This document shows positions 7,248-15,142 of a stretch of 51,331 nt of DNA, one piece after another. The stretch comes from Halobacteriales archaeon QS_4_66_20 (GTDB lineage: Archaea; Halobacteriota; Halobacteria; Halobacteriales; Haloarculaceae), in NCBI GenBank assembly GCA_003021015.1, contig PXRK01000051.1, positions 28,820 through 80,150 on the forward strand, given 5' to 3'. Position 1 is the stretch's first letter, and each line of letters opens with the position of its first letter. A program made the position numbers and the translations under genes. A model generated the notes under the pieces. The model was not told the origin of the DNA and did no database searches. It was given only the letters and a program-made list of their open reading frames with translations.

Positions 7248-8096
7248 ATGGGCATCCTCTCGCGCGCATCGTACGTCATCCGGTCGAAAGTCAACGCCCT
7301 CCTCAACAGGGCCGAAGACCCCGGTCAGACGCTCGATTACTCCTACGAACAGCTCCGGGACGAACTCCAGAACGTCAAACAGGGCATCGCCGACCTCACC
7401 ACACAGAAAAAGCGCCTCGAAATCCAGAAGCGCCGCCTCGAGGAGAACGTCGAGAAACACAACGAGCAGGCGCGCAAGGCCGTCGAGCAGGACCGCGACG
7501 ACCTCGCGCGGAAGGCGCTGGAGAAGAAAAAGCAGAAGATGAACCAGATCGAGGACCTGGAGGGCCAGATCGCCGATCTGGAGCGCAAGCAGGACAACCT
7601 CATCGAGCAGAAAGATCAACTCCAGCGCCAGATCGAGGAGTTCCGCACCCGCAAGGAGACGATGAAGGCCCGCTACGAGGCCGCCGAGGCCAGCGCCCGC
7701 GTCAACGAGGCGATGACCGGCGCCGGCGACCAGATGGAGGACATCGCACGCACCATCGAGCGCGCCGAGGAACGCACAGAGGAGATGGAGGCCCGTTCCG
7801 CGGCACTGGACGAACTCCGCGAGTCCGGCGCGCTGGAGAACGCCGTCTCGGACAAGAGCAGCCTTGACCGCGAACTCGAGGAGCTGTCGACCGACGCCTC
7901 CGTCGACCGGGAACTGGACACGCTCAAATCCGAAATGGGCAAAGACGAGGCCGAGGCCGACGCCGAGGCCGGCGAGGACCTTGACGCCGACCTCGAAACC
8001 GACCCCGCCGAGGACGTCAACCTCGAGGACCTCGAGCAGGAGGTCTCCGAGTCCGAGGTCGACGCCGAACTCGGAGAGCTGAAAGAGGAGGAGTAG
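7248..8096 (+). CDS. pspA: PspA/IM30 family membrane-stress protein
   Basis: A 282-residue protein that is almost entirely coiled coil from residues 20 to 200. The N-terminal MGILSRASYVIRSKVNALLNRAEDP is the amphipathic helix typical of PspA/Vipp1 (ESCRT-III-like) proteins. It binds stressed membranes and assembles into rods or rings. The C-terminal 80 residues form a very acidic tail (repeated Asp-Ala-Glu segments), usual for the haloarchaeal forms. It is divergent from the hydrolase gene, and the next gene follows after 21 bp in the same direction, so read-through is likely. Confidence 0.93.
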   Translation: MGILSRASYVIRSKVNALLNRAEDPGQTLDYSYEQLRDELQNVKQGIADLTTQKKRLEIQKRRLEENVEKHNEQARKAVEQDRDDLARKALEKKKQKMNQIEDLEGQIADLERKQDNLIEQKDQLQRQIEEFRTRKETMKARYEAAEASARVNEAMTGAGDQMEDIARTIERAEERTEEMEARSAALDELRESGALENAVSDKSSLDRELEELSTDASVDRELDTLKSEMGKDEAEADAEAGEDLDADLETDPAEDVNLEDLEQEVSESEVDAELGELKEEE

Positions 8097-8117
8097 CCCG
8101 CCCGGGGCCGCCGCGGG

Positions 8118-10016
8118 ATGCGACTGCTCGTTTTTCACGCCGACTCGTTCCGGTTCGACACTGATACTGGTGGCTGTAATTCTGTTACTCACCAGTCTCT
8201 GCTCTCTGCGGAGACAGACCCGTTCCGCCTGGATTCTCAATTCGAGTGTTCACATACTTACAGCCACCAGTATGACGACGGCACCGACACGACTGCCACG
8301 GGGACAGACACCGCCGAGCGCGAGGACTGCCTCGCCGCCTTCGTGACCGTCGAAACGGGCGACGAAACCGCCCCGGACGCGATCGTCGCCGACGCGCGGG
8401 ACGCGATTCTCGACCTCGCCACGACGCTCCGGGCCGACGACGCCGTTCTCTACCCGACCGCAAACCTCGGCGACGACCCCGCCGACGCCGAAATGGCCGG
8501 CCAGGTGCTCGCGGCGCTCGAAGACGACCTCCTCGACGGCCGCGAGAGCGACGACAGGCCCGCCGTCGTCCGCGCCCCGATGGGCTGGAACACGTCGTTC
8601 GTCCTGGCCGCGAAGGCGCACCCGCTCGCCGAGCAGTCCCGGCAGATCACTGCAGCCGACGCGACGCGCGACTCGCCCGGGACCGATCGCGCAGAGCAGG
8701 AGATCCTGTTCCCCGACGGGTCCAGACAGTCACTCGGGGCGTTCCACAACGCCGGGACCGACGACGGAGCGACTGCCGACCCGTTGCGGACGCTTGCCGA
8801 CCATCTCGTTCGGCACCAGAACGACGAACAGCAGGGCGACAGTCGCGAGTACTGGGTGACAGCGCGGGAGTCGGGGCTGCTCGCCCCCGCCGACGGCAGC
8901 GCAGCGACTCCCCGACTCACGCCACAGGGAACGTTCGTCCGGGACGCCATCGCCGAGTACGTGCGGGCGGTCGCTATGGATGCCGGAGCGGTGCCGATCG
9001 ATCCGGCCACGGACGCGACCGACGAGAGCCGGACACCCGGCGACGAAGCGTCGCCGCCGCCGATTCGCCCCGCGGTGCTATCGGCGCTGGAGCGCAGGGA
9101 GTCGACGGGGCCGGAACCGAGCGTCGTGTGTACCGCGACACGGGTGGCGGCAGCCGACACCGGTCGGTCGGGACAGCCGGGGGCCACTGTGACGACACCG
9201 GAGGTGTGGACGAGGGCGGCGGACCGCTCGGCGGCACGGACGGCGCTCGCAACCCAGGTCGACGTGGTCCGGCGGCTGGCACACGCCTGCGCACTCGACA
9301 CTGTCCCGCTGCTCCGGGTTCGCGCGTCGTTCGCGGCCGAGAACCGGGCGTGGGCCGACCGCCTCGTCGAGACGCTCGACGAGCCGATGGTGGTCGAACG
9401 CCGACGGGGGACACGCGGCGAGTGGCCACTCGCGCTCGCGTCCGTGGCCGCCGTCGCCGGGCAGCCGGTAGAGACGGGGACGGTCTGGCTCCGTCCCGGC
9501 GACGGCCGCGTGGCAGGCGAGGGGGCCGGGAGCGGCGAGGAAGCGATGGCTCCCGGCGCACTGCTGTGCTGTACGCCGGTCGGACCGCTCGAACGGGCGA
9601 CTGCGACGGTCGGGGCACGGGCGACGATGCGGGATCCGCCGCGCCTGCCGACGTGGCTCGCCCCGACGCAGGTCCGGCTCGTCCCGACCGATCCCGACGC
9701 GTACCGCGAGTGCTGCCGGGAGATCGCGGCTACACTCGAAGCGACGGCGGTCCGGGTCGACATCGACGACCGCGACCTCTCCGTCGGCGAGCGCCTGGAC
9801 CGCGCTGACGCCGACTGGCTCCCCTACGACGCCGTCGTCGGCGGCCGGGAAGCCGACGGCAAAACCCTCGCAGTGACCGTCCGCGAGACGGGCGAACAGA
9901 TCGACCTGACGGCCCCGGAACTCGGCAACCGGATCCACGAGGAGGTCGGCGGCCGCCCCCGGAAGCGCCTGTATCTCCCGAAGTTCCTGAGCGAGCGCCC
10001 GGCCAGCCGTCAGTAG
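8118..10016 (+). CDS. Threonyl-tRNA synthetase editing-domain protein without an active catalytic core; carries an in-frame MITE
   Basis: A 632-residue protein. It begins MRLLVFHADSF and, after an insertion, continues through DCLAAFVTVE, VLYPTANLG, MGWNTSF and KAHPLAEQSR: the archaeal ThrRS N-terminal editing domain that removes Ser from tRNA-Thr. The middle has a vestige of the class II motif 1 region (LTPQGTFVRDAIAEYV) but no recognisable motif 2 or 3. The last 123 residues (from about 510, LPTWLAPTQVRL to LPKFLSERP) resemble the HGTP anticodon-binding domain. I therefore infer a trans-editing factor acting beside a separate full ThrRS. Codons 16-52 derive from a 108-bp MITE plus a 3-bp duplication, which keep the frame open. 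Whether the protein still folds is unknown. Confidence 0.8.
   Translation: MRLLVFHADSFRFDTDTGGCNSVTHQSLLSAETDPFRLDSQFECSHTYSHQYDDGTDTTATGTDTAEREDCLAAFVTVETGDETAPDAIVADARDAILDLATTLRADDAVLYPTANLGDDPADAEMAGQVLAALEDDLLDGRESDDRPAVVRAPMGWNTSFVLAAKAHPLAEQSRQITAADATRDSPGTDRAEQEILFPDGSRQSLGAFHNAGTDDGATADPLRTLADHLVRHQNDEQQGDSREYWVTARESGLLAPADGSAATPRLTPQGTFVRDAIAEYVRAVAMDAGAVPIDPATDATDESRTPGDEASPPPIRPAVLSALERRESTGPEPSVVCTATRVAAADTGRSGQPGATVTTPEVWTRAADRSAARTALATQVDVVRRLAHACALDTVPLLRVRASFAAENRAWADRLVETLDEPMVVERRRGTRGEWPLALASVAAVAGQPVETGTVWLRPGDGRVAGEGAGSGEEAMAPGALLCCTPVGPLERATATVGARATMRDPPRLPTWLAPTQVRLVPTDPDAYRECCREIAATLEATAVRVDIDDRDLSVGERLDRADADWLPYDAVVGGREADGKTLAVTVRETGEQIDLTAPELGNRIHEEVGGRPRKRLYLPKFLSERPASRQ
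8165..8272 (-). mobile_element. MITE copy A (108 bp), inserted in a coding sequence
   Basis: The terminal inverted repeats TACTGGTGGCTGTAA / TTACAGCCACCAGTA are perfect over 15 bp. The element is flanked by TGA on both sides (8162-8164 and 8273-8275), a 3-bp target duplication. Two further copies of the same length are at 22804-22911 and 24075-24182, and this one is in the opposite orientation. Element plus duplication add 111 bp, exactly 37 codons, with no stop in the reading frame of the host gene. It encodes no transposase, so a related full-length insertion sequence must supply one in trans. A 3-bp TNA duplication fits IS5-type (IS1031 group) transposition, but this assignment is tentative. 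Confidence 0.92.
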
Positions 10017-10090
10017 CTGCCGGCTGATTGTTCCACGGTGTGCCTGCCGGCTGAACAACCGCCGAATTCCTGCCCGTCAGGCAAACCAGA

Positions 10091-10190
10091 TCCTGGCGGA
10101 CTGAAAGGGCGAGGCCGCGTGGCGGTCGCTGAGCGGGCCCTACCCGAGCGACCGACGGGAGCGAGGGTATCCCGCTCAGCGTGAGCCGCC
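10091..10190 (+). repeat. Dispersed palindromic element (CTGAAAGGG family), copy 3
   Basis: Positions 10111-10190 match 6046-6125 exactly in inverted orientation, and 10091-10114 match 806-829. Similarity to copy 1 extends upstream through about 10025. The element fills the gap between the ThrRS-like gene and the convergent SRAP gene, so it could also serve as a bidirectional terminator by its hairpin. No coding potential is supported. Confidence 0.8.
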
Positions 10191-10234
10191 CCGGGGACTC
10201 CCCAAACCACAACAGTCCAGCCGAAAACAACCAC

Positions 10235-10969
10235 TCAACCCAAACTCACTTCCTCGACCACTTCCGGCGAGTCGTTCGCGGGGTCGTTGACGGCCGTCGA
10301 CACTGGGTAGGAACCCATCCGGTCGGCCGGGAACGGCTCCAGCAGCGACTGCGCCTCCTCCGGCGGCGCACGCAGCCACCGCTCCTCGTCCTCTTTGGGT
10401 AGAATCACCGCCATCCGGTGGTGGAGCTCCGCCACCACGGCGTTGGGCTCGGTCGTGACGATCGTGAACGTTTCGACGACGTCGGGGTCGCCTGCGTCGT
10501 CACCGTCACCGCCGGCAAAGGCGTCCAGCCCCGTCTGGGTGGTCGGCGGCTGCCACTGCGCCCAGAGGCCGGCCATCGCGAACGGCCCGTCGTCGGAGAG
10601 CGTCACCCGATAGGGCTGCGTGCCGCGGTCGGTCTCGGTCCACTCGTAGAACCCGTCGGCGGGGACCAGACACCGGCCGGCAGCCAGCGGCCCGTTGGCC
10701 TCCTGCCGAAACGCCGCCCGGAAGCTGGCTTTCCCTGCGACGGTCTCCGCCCTGGCGTTGATGTGGCCGCCGTCGTCGCGGTTGTCGGCCCACGACGGGA
10801 TCAGGCCCCACTCCATCTGCCGGAGGGTGTCGGCCCCCTCGTCGGCGATCACGGGCAGCGACTGGCTCGGGGCGGCATTGTACCGCGGCTCGTACCCCTC
10901 GACGCTCCGGAGGTCGAACCGCTCGGCCAGATCCTGGGGCGGGACGAACAGGCTGTAGCGCCCGCACAT
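10235..10969 (-). CDS. SRAP (SOS response-associated peptidase; HMCES/YedK) family protein
   Basis: A 244-residue SRAP protein. MCGRYSL gives the catalytic Cys2, which after Met removal forms a thiazolidine cross-link with abasic sites in single-stranded DNA. The family segments NAAPSQ, MEWGLIPSW, NARAETV, CLVPADGFYEW and the C-terminal HHRMAVIL histidine are all present. The start must be the ATG at 10969 so that Cys follows Met; the in-frame GTG at 10975 would displace it. The upstream aldolase gene ends 2 bp before this start, so the two are probably co-transcribed and coupled. It protects replication forks from abasic-site damage. Confidence 0.95.
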   Translation of the reverse strand: MCGRYSLFVPPQDLAERFDLRSVEGYEPRYNAAPSQSLPVIADEGADTLRQMEWGLIPSWADNRDDGGHINARAETVAGKASFRAAFRQEANGPLAAGRCLVPADGFYEWTETDRGTQPYRVTLSDDGPFAMAGLWAQWQPPTTQTGLDAFAGGDGDDAGDPDVVETFTIVTTEPNAVVAELHHRMAVILPKEDEERWLRAPPEEAQSLLEPFPADRMGSYPVSTAVNDPANDSPEVVEEVSLG

Positions 10970-10971
10970 GG

Positions 10972-11742
10972 TCACTCCCGGGAGTCGTGGTAGCGGTCGA
11001 GGTACTGGTCGGCAGACTCGCGGAGGTAGCCGACGTCGGTCCCGGTCGCCATGAAGTCGACGCCCCAGTCCTGGCGGCGCTCGACGGAGTCGAGGCCGGT
11101 CGCGAGCGTCCCCACGGCGACGTCGTGCTCGGCGGCCGCCGCGACCGTCCGCTCGACGGCTCCGAGGAACTGCTCGGACTCGAACTGGCCGAACACGCCG
11201 AGGCGGGCCGAGAGGTCCGCTGGACCGATAAACAGGCCGTCGAGCCCGTCGATGGCCGCAATCTCCTCGACGTCTTCGAGGGCGCCCTCGGTCTCGATCT
11301 GGAGGATCGTCGCGATCGACTCGTTGGCGCGGTCGACGTACTCGCCGAGGGACCTGCCGTACTCGGAGGCGCGACTGCCCGCGACGCCGCGAACCCCCTC
11401 CGGGGGGTACTGGGTCGCGTCGACCGCGGCCTCGGCCTCGTCGAGGGATTCGATCTGCGGGACGACGATCCCCCGCGGGTTCAGGTCGAGCAGGCGACGG
11501 ATCTCCGCCCCGTTGTTCTCGCTGACACGGACGACCGGGACCGTTCCGGCGTCCGCGGCTTCGACAGCACGGATTCCGACCCCGATGTCCTCGATGGTGT
11601 TCTCGGAGTGTTCGCCGTCGAAGACGACGAAGTCGAAGTCGGCGTGTGCGAGATGCTCGGCCACTGTCGGGTTACCGATGATCGACCAGACGCCGACCAG
11701 CGGCTCCCGGTCGCGCAACCGCCTCGCGAAGCTCCCTTCCAT
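10972..11742 (-). CDS. HpcH/HpaI aldolase/citrate lyase family protein
   Basis: A 256-residue TIM-barrel class II aldolase. GVWSIIGNPTVAEHLAHADFDFVVFDGEHS, VPVVRV, RGIVVPQIES, the ILQIETEGALEDVEEIAAIDGLDGLFIGPADLS block and the C-terminal GTDVGYL are the HpcH family signatures. The Glu in QIETEGAL and Asp in IGPADLS bind the divalent metal. Related enzymes cleave 4-hydroxy-2-oxo acids to pyruvate plus an aldehyde, and the substrate here is not defined. The ATG at 11742 is chosen because upstream sequence lacks homology. It lies directly upstream of the SRAP gene. Confidence 0.88.
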   Translation of the reverse strand: MEGSFARRLRDREPLVGVWSIIGNPTVAEHLAHADFDFVVFDGEHSENTIEDIGVGIRAVEAADAGTVPVVRVSENNGAEIRRLLDLNPRGIVVPQIESLDEAEAAVDATQYPPEGVRGVAGSRASEYGRSLGEYVDRANESIATILQIETEGALEDVEEIAAIDGLDGLFIGPADLSARLGVFGQFESEQFLGAVERTVAAAAEHDVAVGTLATGLDSVERRQDWGVDFMATGTDVGYLRESADQYLDRYHDSRE

Positions 11743-11864
11743 GGCCTCTGTTGGGGTTGCTGTGCGTATAACCGCTTTGGGTGGGAGGTTCCGGTTTGGG
11801 TTGTTTTCGGTTCTGACAAGTGGGGGCTTTACAGCGCCGGCGGCCATCACTGCTCGCAGGGACG

Positions 11865-12089
11865 ATGACTGACGACGCCGGCAGAGACGGGAACGGCTTC
11901 GGCGAGACGTACGCGATACCGATCACTGGGCTGCTGGCCCTGCTGTTCGCGGTGCTGGCGGGCGCGACGGTGTATCCGGCAGTGTCCTCGGGGTCGGTGG
12001 GCCTCCTCGGGTTCCCGGTCATCTTCGGTCTGGCGAGCCTGCTGTGCGTGCGGCTCCGCCAGCGGTACGTCGAATCGTCGGCGGAGTGA
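11865..12089 (+). CDS. Small two-helix membrane protein (hypothetical)
   Basis: A 74-residue protein with a short acidic N terminus and two hydrophobic segments (about residues 17-38 and 44-62), followed by a basic RLRQRYVE tail. I do not recognise the family. Its TGA stop abuts the stop of the convergent gene at 12090. It is divergent from the aldolase gene at 11742. Confidence 0.6.
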   Translation: MTDDAGRDGNGFGETYAIPITGLLALLFAVLAGATVYPAVSSGSVGLLGFPVIFGLASLLCVRLRQRYVESSAE

Positions 12090-12311
12090 TCACTCCGCCT
12101 GTCTGGCGAGTTCGAGCGACCAGAAGAAGCCGAAGTACGCGGGAATGCCGGCCAGCATGAACATGTAGAACGCCCACCTCGGCGCGCCGACGAAGACGAA
12201 ATCGAACAGGAACCCGACGAGCGCGACCCAGACGACGGCGAACATCAGGTCGTACAGCATCCCCGACTTGTGCTCGCGGACGTGCTGCCGGAGGCGGTCG
12301 TCGAGGCTCAT
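12090..12311 (-). CDS. Small membrane protein (hypothetical)
   Basis: A 73-residue protein. A charged N terminus (SLDDRLRQHVREHKSG) precedes two hydrophobic helices (about residues 19-43 and 48-67). I do not recognise a family. It lies on the same strand as, and upstream of nothing obvious on, the UspA side, with 69 bp to the UspA stop. The convergent, exactly abutting stop with the gene at 11865 leaves no room for a separate terminator. Confidence 0.65.
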   Translation of the reverse strand: MSLDDRLRQHVREHKSGMLYDLMFAVVWVALVGFLFDFVFVGAPRWAFYMFMLAGIPAYFGFFWSLELARQAE

Positions 12312-12380
12312 TGCGGTTCGGCTCCCGGGCGGTCGCGTGGCGGTAGCGGTATCATACGAGTGGGAATGATGTGGCCGCGG

Positions 12381-12842
12381 TTACTCTTCGCCCTGGACGT
12401 CCACCACGAGGACGGGAACGTGCGTCGAGCGCAGCGTCCGCTCGGTGACGCTCCCCAGCAGGGCCCGGCGGACGCCCGCGCGGCCGTGGCTGCCCATCAC
12501 CACGAGGTCGATGTCGTTGTCCTCGGCGTAGTCAGCGATCATGTCATGGGGCTGGCCCCCGGCGTGGTGCTCGACGACGTCGACCCCCTGCTCCTCGGCG
12601 AGTTCGGCGACGTAGCCGGTCGCCGTCTCGGCCTTCCGGCGGAGTTCGGTCATCCCGGCGAAGTTCCCCTGCCGGATCCGGTCGACCTGTTCGGCGCCGA
12701 GGCTGTAGGCGATCGCGTCGGTGTCGGCGACGTACAGTGCGTGGAGTTCGGCGTCGTACTTCGTCGCGAGGTCGATCGCGTGATCGACGGCCGACTGGGC
12801 GACGTCGCTGCCGTCGGTCGGGACAAGGATGCGTTCGTACAT
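12381..12842 (-). CDS. Universal stress protein (UspA family)
   Basis: A 153-residue protein with one Usp domain. MYERILVPTDGS is the N-terminal strand and nucleotide loop; VVMGSHGRAGVRRALLGSVTE is the ATP-binding G-2X-G-9X-G(S/T) motif. The length is standard. Its start is 2 bp from the stop of the symporter gene, so it is the last gene of the acs-DUF4212-symporter-usp run. Usp genes are regular companions of sodium:solute symporters in haloarchaea, probably sensing ATP to modulate transport. Confidence 0.93.
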   Translation of the reverse strand: MYERILVPTDGSDVAQSAVDHAIDLATKYDAELHALYVADTDAIAYSLGAEQVDRIRQGNFAGMTELRRKAETATGYVAELAEEQGVDVVEHHAGGQPHDMIADYAEDNDIDLVVMGSHGRAGVRRALLGSVTERTLRSTHVPVLVVDVQGEE

Positions 12843-12844
12843 GA

Positions 12845-14603
12845 TCAGGTGTCCTCCCGGTGGTTGTCCACAGGCGGCCTACCGCCGTCAACCTGTCCCT
12901 CGTCGACAGGCTGGTCGGACGGCGTCGTGCTCACGTCGGTAGGCTGCCCGCCATCGGTCGCCGGTTCGCCGCCGTCGGTTGCGGCGTCGCGGGCCTCGAG
13001 CTTCCGTTCGACGACCTCCGCGGCAGTCGCGTCCCGCGCCATCGGGTCGGGGCTGTGACACTGCCGGACCATCATCTTGGTCTTCTCCGGAGGTTCGTCG
13101 GTGATGATCGAGACGAACACCATCGTGACGATGACCAGCGGCATCGCGATCAGTGCCGAGCCGATCGCGGGCATCCACGTGCTGAGGAGTTCGATGCCGA
13201 GCCCCTCGCCGCCGTTGATGAGGTTGAAGTTCCCCTCGTTGATCATCGGGATGAACCACAGCACGAGCCCGAGCGTCATGCCCGCGAGCGCGCCCTGGCG
13301 GTTGGCGTTCTCCCACCAGAGCCCGATGAAGAACATCGGGAACAGCACGATTGCCGCTAGCGAGAACGCGAACCCGACGAGTGCGGCGATCGGCTGGCCC
13401 GGGTCCAGCGCCGCGAGCGTCGTGATCGTGCCCAGCGCGATGATGCTCAGGCGGCCGACCAGCACCTGCTGGCGCTGGGTCGCGTCCTCGTTGATGATGT
13501 TCGCGTAGATGTCGTGGGCGATGGCCGAGGAGCCGGCGATGAACAGGCCGGCAGTCGTCGCAACGGCGCCAGCGCCGGTACCGGGTGGAGGTCGAATCGA
13601 AGGACGACGTCACGTTCTCGGTGTACAGCGCCGTACCGAACGCCGCGAAGGCCGGCGCGCTCAGGTACAGCAGGCAGATGAAAAACAGCCCCCAGGTACA
13701 CGACCAGCGGGCGACCCGCTCGTTCTCGACGGTGTAGAAGCGCACCAGTACGTGCGGGAGCCCGCAGGTGCCGAAGATCAACGAGAACGCCGTCGCGATC
13801 CAGAGATAGTAGCTGCCGCCCTCGAACGGCGCGGAGAACTCGTTGCCGAGGTCGCTGATCAGCTGCCCGTACTCCAGTTGGGGTAACACCGTCGAGTAGC
13901 CCGCCGCCCAGCCGGTCGCGAGCAGGCCGATCAGGAACGCCGAGATGAGGATGATGTACTGCAGGGCCATGTTCTTCGTTGCGCCGAGCATCCCCGACAG
14001 CGCCAGGTAGCCGACGGTGACGACCATGAACAGCACCATCATCGTCTGGTAGGCGGACAGCGTCCCACCGGTGAGCCCCGAGAGGTCGCCGAGCATGTAC
14101 ATGCCGACCAGCCCCATCCCGCGGGCCTGCCCGATGGCGTAGACGAAGCCGATCAGAAACGTCGTCACTGCCGCGATGGCGCGCGCGGTGTCGGAGTTGA
14201 AGCGGTCGCCGACGAAGTCCGGCGCGGTGTACTTCCCGAACCGGCGCATCTGCGCAGCCATGAAGATCAGCAGGATGAAGTAGTTCGTCGTCCAGCCCAC
14301 GACGAACGCCAGCCCGTAGACGCCGGTTGTCGCGATCAACGCGGCCATCCCCAGATAGGAGGCGGCCGACATCCAGTTCGCCCCGATCGCCATCCCGTTC
14401 TCGATGTTGCCGATCGAGCGGCCGGCGACCCACATGTCGTCGGTGTCGGCGACTTTGAACACGAACCCGACTGCCAGGAACAGCGCCATCATCGCGATGA
14501 CGATGATCGCCGGCAGGATCTTGAACGAGATGTCAAGCCCCTCCGGAAGCAGCCCCTCCGATTGCAACAGCAGGTCGCTCGCGAGCAGCGCCGCGTCGCT
14601 CAT
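12845..14603 (-). pseudogene. Sodium:solute symporter (acetate/ActP-like, large subunit), frameshifted with internal deletion
   Basis: The N-terminal part (14603 to about 13590, roughly 338 residues) matches the SSS family: ANWMSAASYLGMAALIA, QMRRFGKYTAPDFVG, FGTCGLPHVLVRFYTV. After FDSTST it loses the reading frame at about 13585-13590. The continuation appears one frame over from GTGAGAVATTAGLFIAGSSAIAHDIYANII to the stop at 12845. Compared with E. coli ActP, about 30-40 residues (most of one membrane helix) are missing at the junction, so this is a deletion and not just a one-base slip. Both halves otherwise look well conserved. It overlaps the DUF4212 gene by ATGA at 14600-14603. Either transport by this locus is lost or the assembly is wrong here. 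Confidence 0.82.
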
Positions 14604-15130
14604 TCACGGACACCTCCGTCAGTCGCCGCCACGTCCTCGCCGGTCGTCTCGGTTGTATACGGCTCGCTGGGCACGCCCTGCTCGATGCCGTACTTCCTGT
14701 CGATCTGATCGCGCTTGCGGGCGTACCACACCGAGAGCAACAGCGCCGCTCCCGGGCTGCCGATCGCGATCAGGAAGTAGTGCAGCGGGAACTCGAGTAT
14801 CGGCATCGTCGACGTCATCGCTTCCGGCGCCAGCCACGTCAGCGTGATCGGGCCGAACGTGGTTAACGTCCAGATGATCGCGCCCGTCCAGATCACCTTC
14901 AGGTGGTCCCGCATGAACGGCGTCGCCGGGCGCAGGAGGTTGATCTCCACGTCGAGGTAGTCGATCTGCTCCTCCCGTTCGGCGTCGGACAGCTCGCCGG
15001 TCGTCGCTGTCTCGCCCCGCTCCGACACCGGTTCGCCGCCGTCCGTCGCTGGCTCGCCGCCGGTCGCTCCGTCGTCTCCCGCTGGTACTTCGTGGTCGGT
15101 GCCGTTGTCGTCTGTGTGGTTGTCGATCAT
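14600..15130 (-). CDS. DUF4212 family symporter small subunit
   Basis: A 176-residue protein. About 60 acidic, low-complexity residues precede two membrane helices (about residues 75-97 and 110-135) and the RKRDQIDRKYG basic cytosolic segment typical of DUF4212. This family is the small partner of VC_2705-type sodium:solute symporters, whose gene follows with an ATGA overlap. It starts 12 bp after the acs stop, which ties the transporter to acetate activation. Confidence 0.88.
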   Translation of the reverse strand: MIDNHTDDNGTDHEVPAGDDGATGGEPATDGGEPVSERGETATTGELSDAEREEQIDYLDVEINLLRPATPFMRDHLKVIWTGAIIWTLTTFGPITLTWLAPEAMTSTMPILEFPLHYFLIAIGSPGAALLLSVWYARKRDQIDRKYGIEQGVPSEPYTTETTGEDVAATDGGVRE

Positions 15131-15142
15131 TGGTAGTGGGTG

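Noticed and set aside
6046..10190. Insertion sequence delimited by the two 80-bp inverted copies
   Set aside because: The 4-kb interval contains only ordinary chromosomal genes, no transposase, and no target duplication outside the copies.
10010..10234. Leftward ORF across the intergenic repeat
   Set aside because: It is a translation of the dispersed palindromic element; similar pseudo-proteins arise at the other copies.
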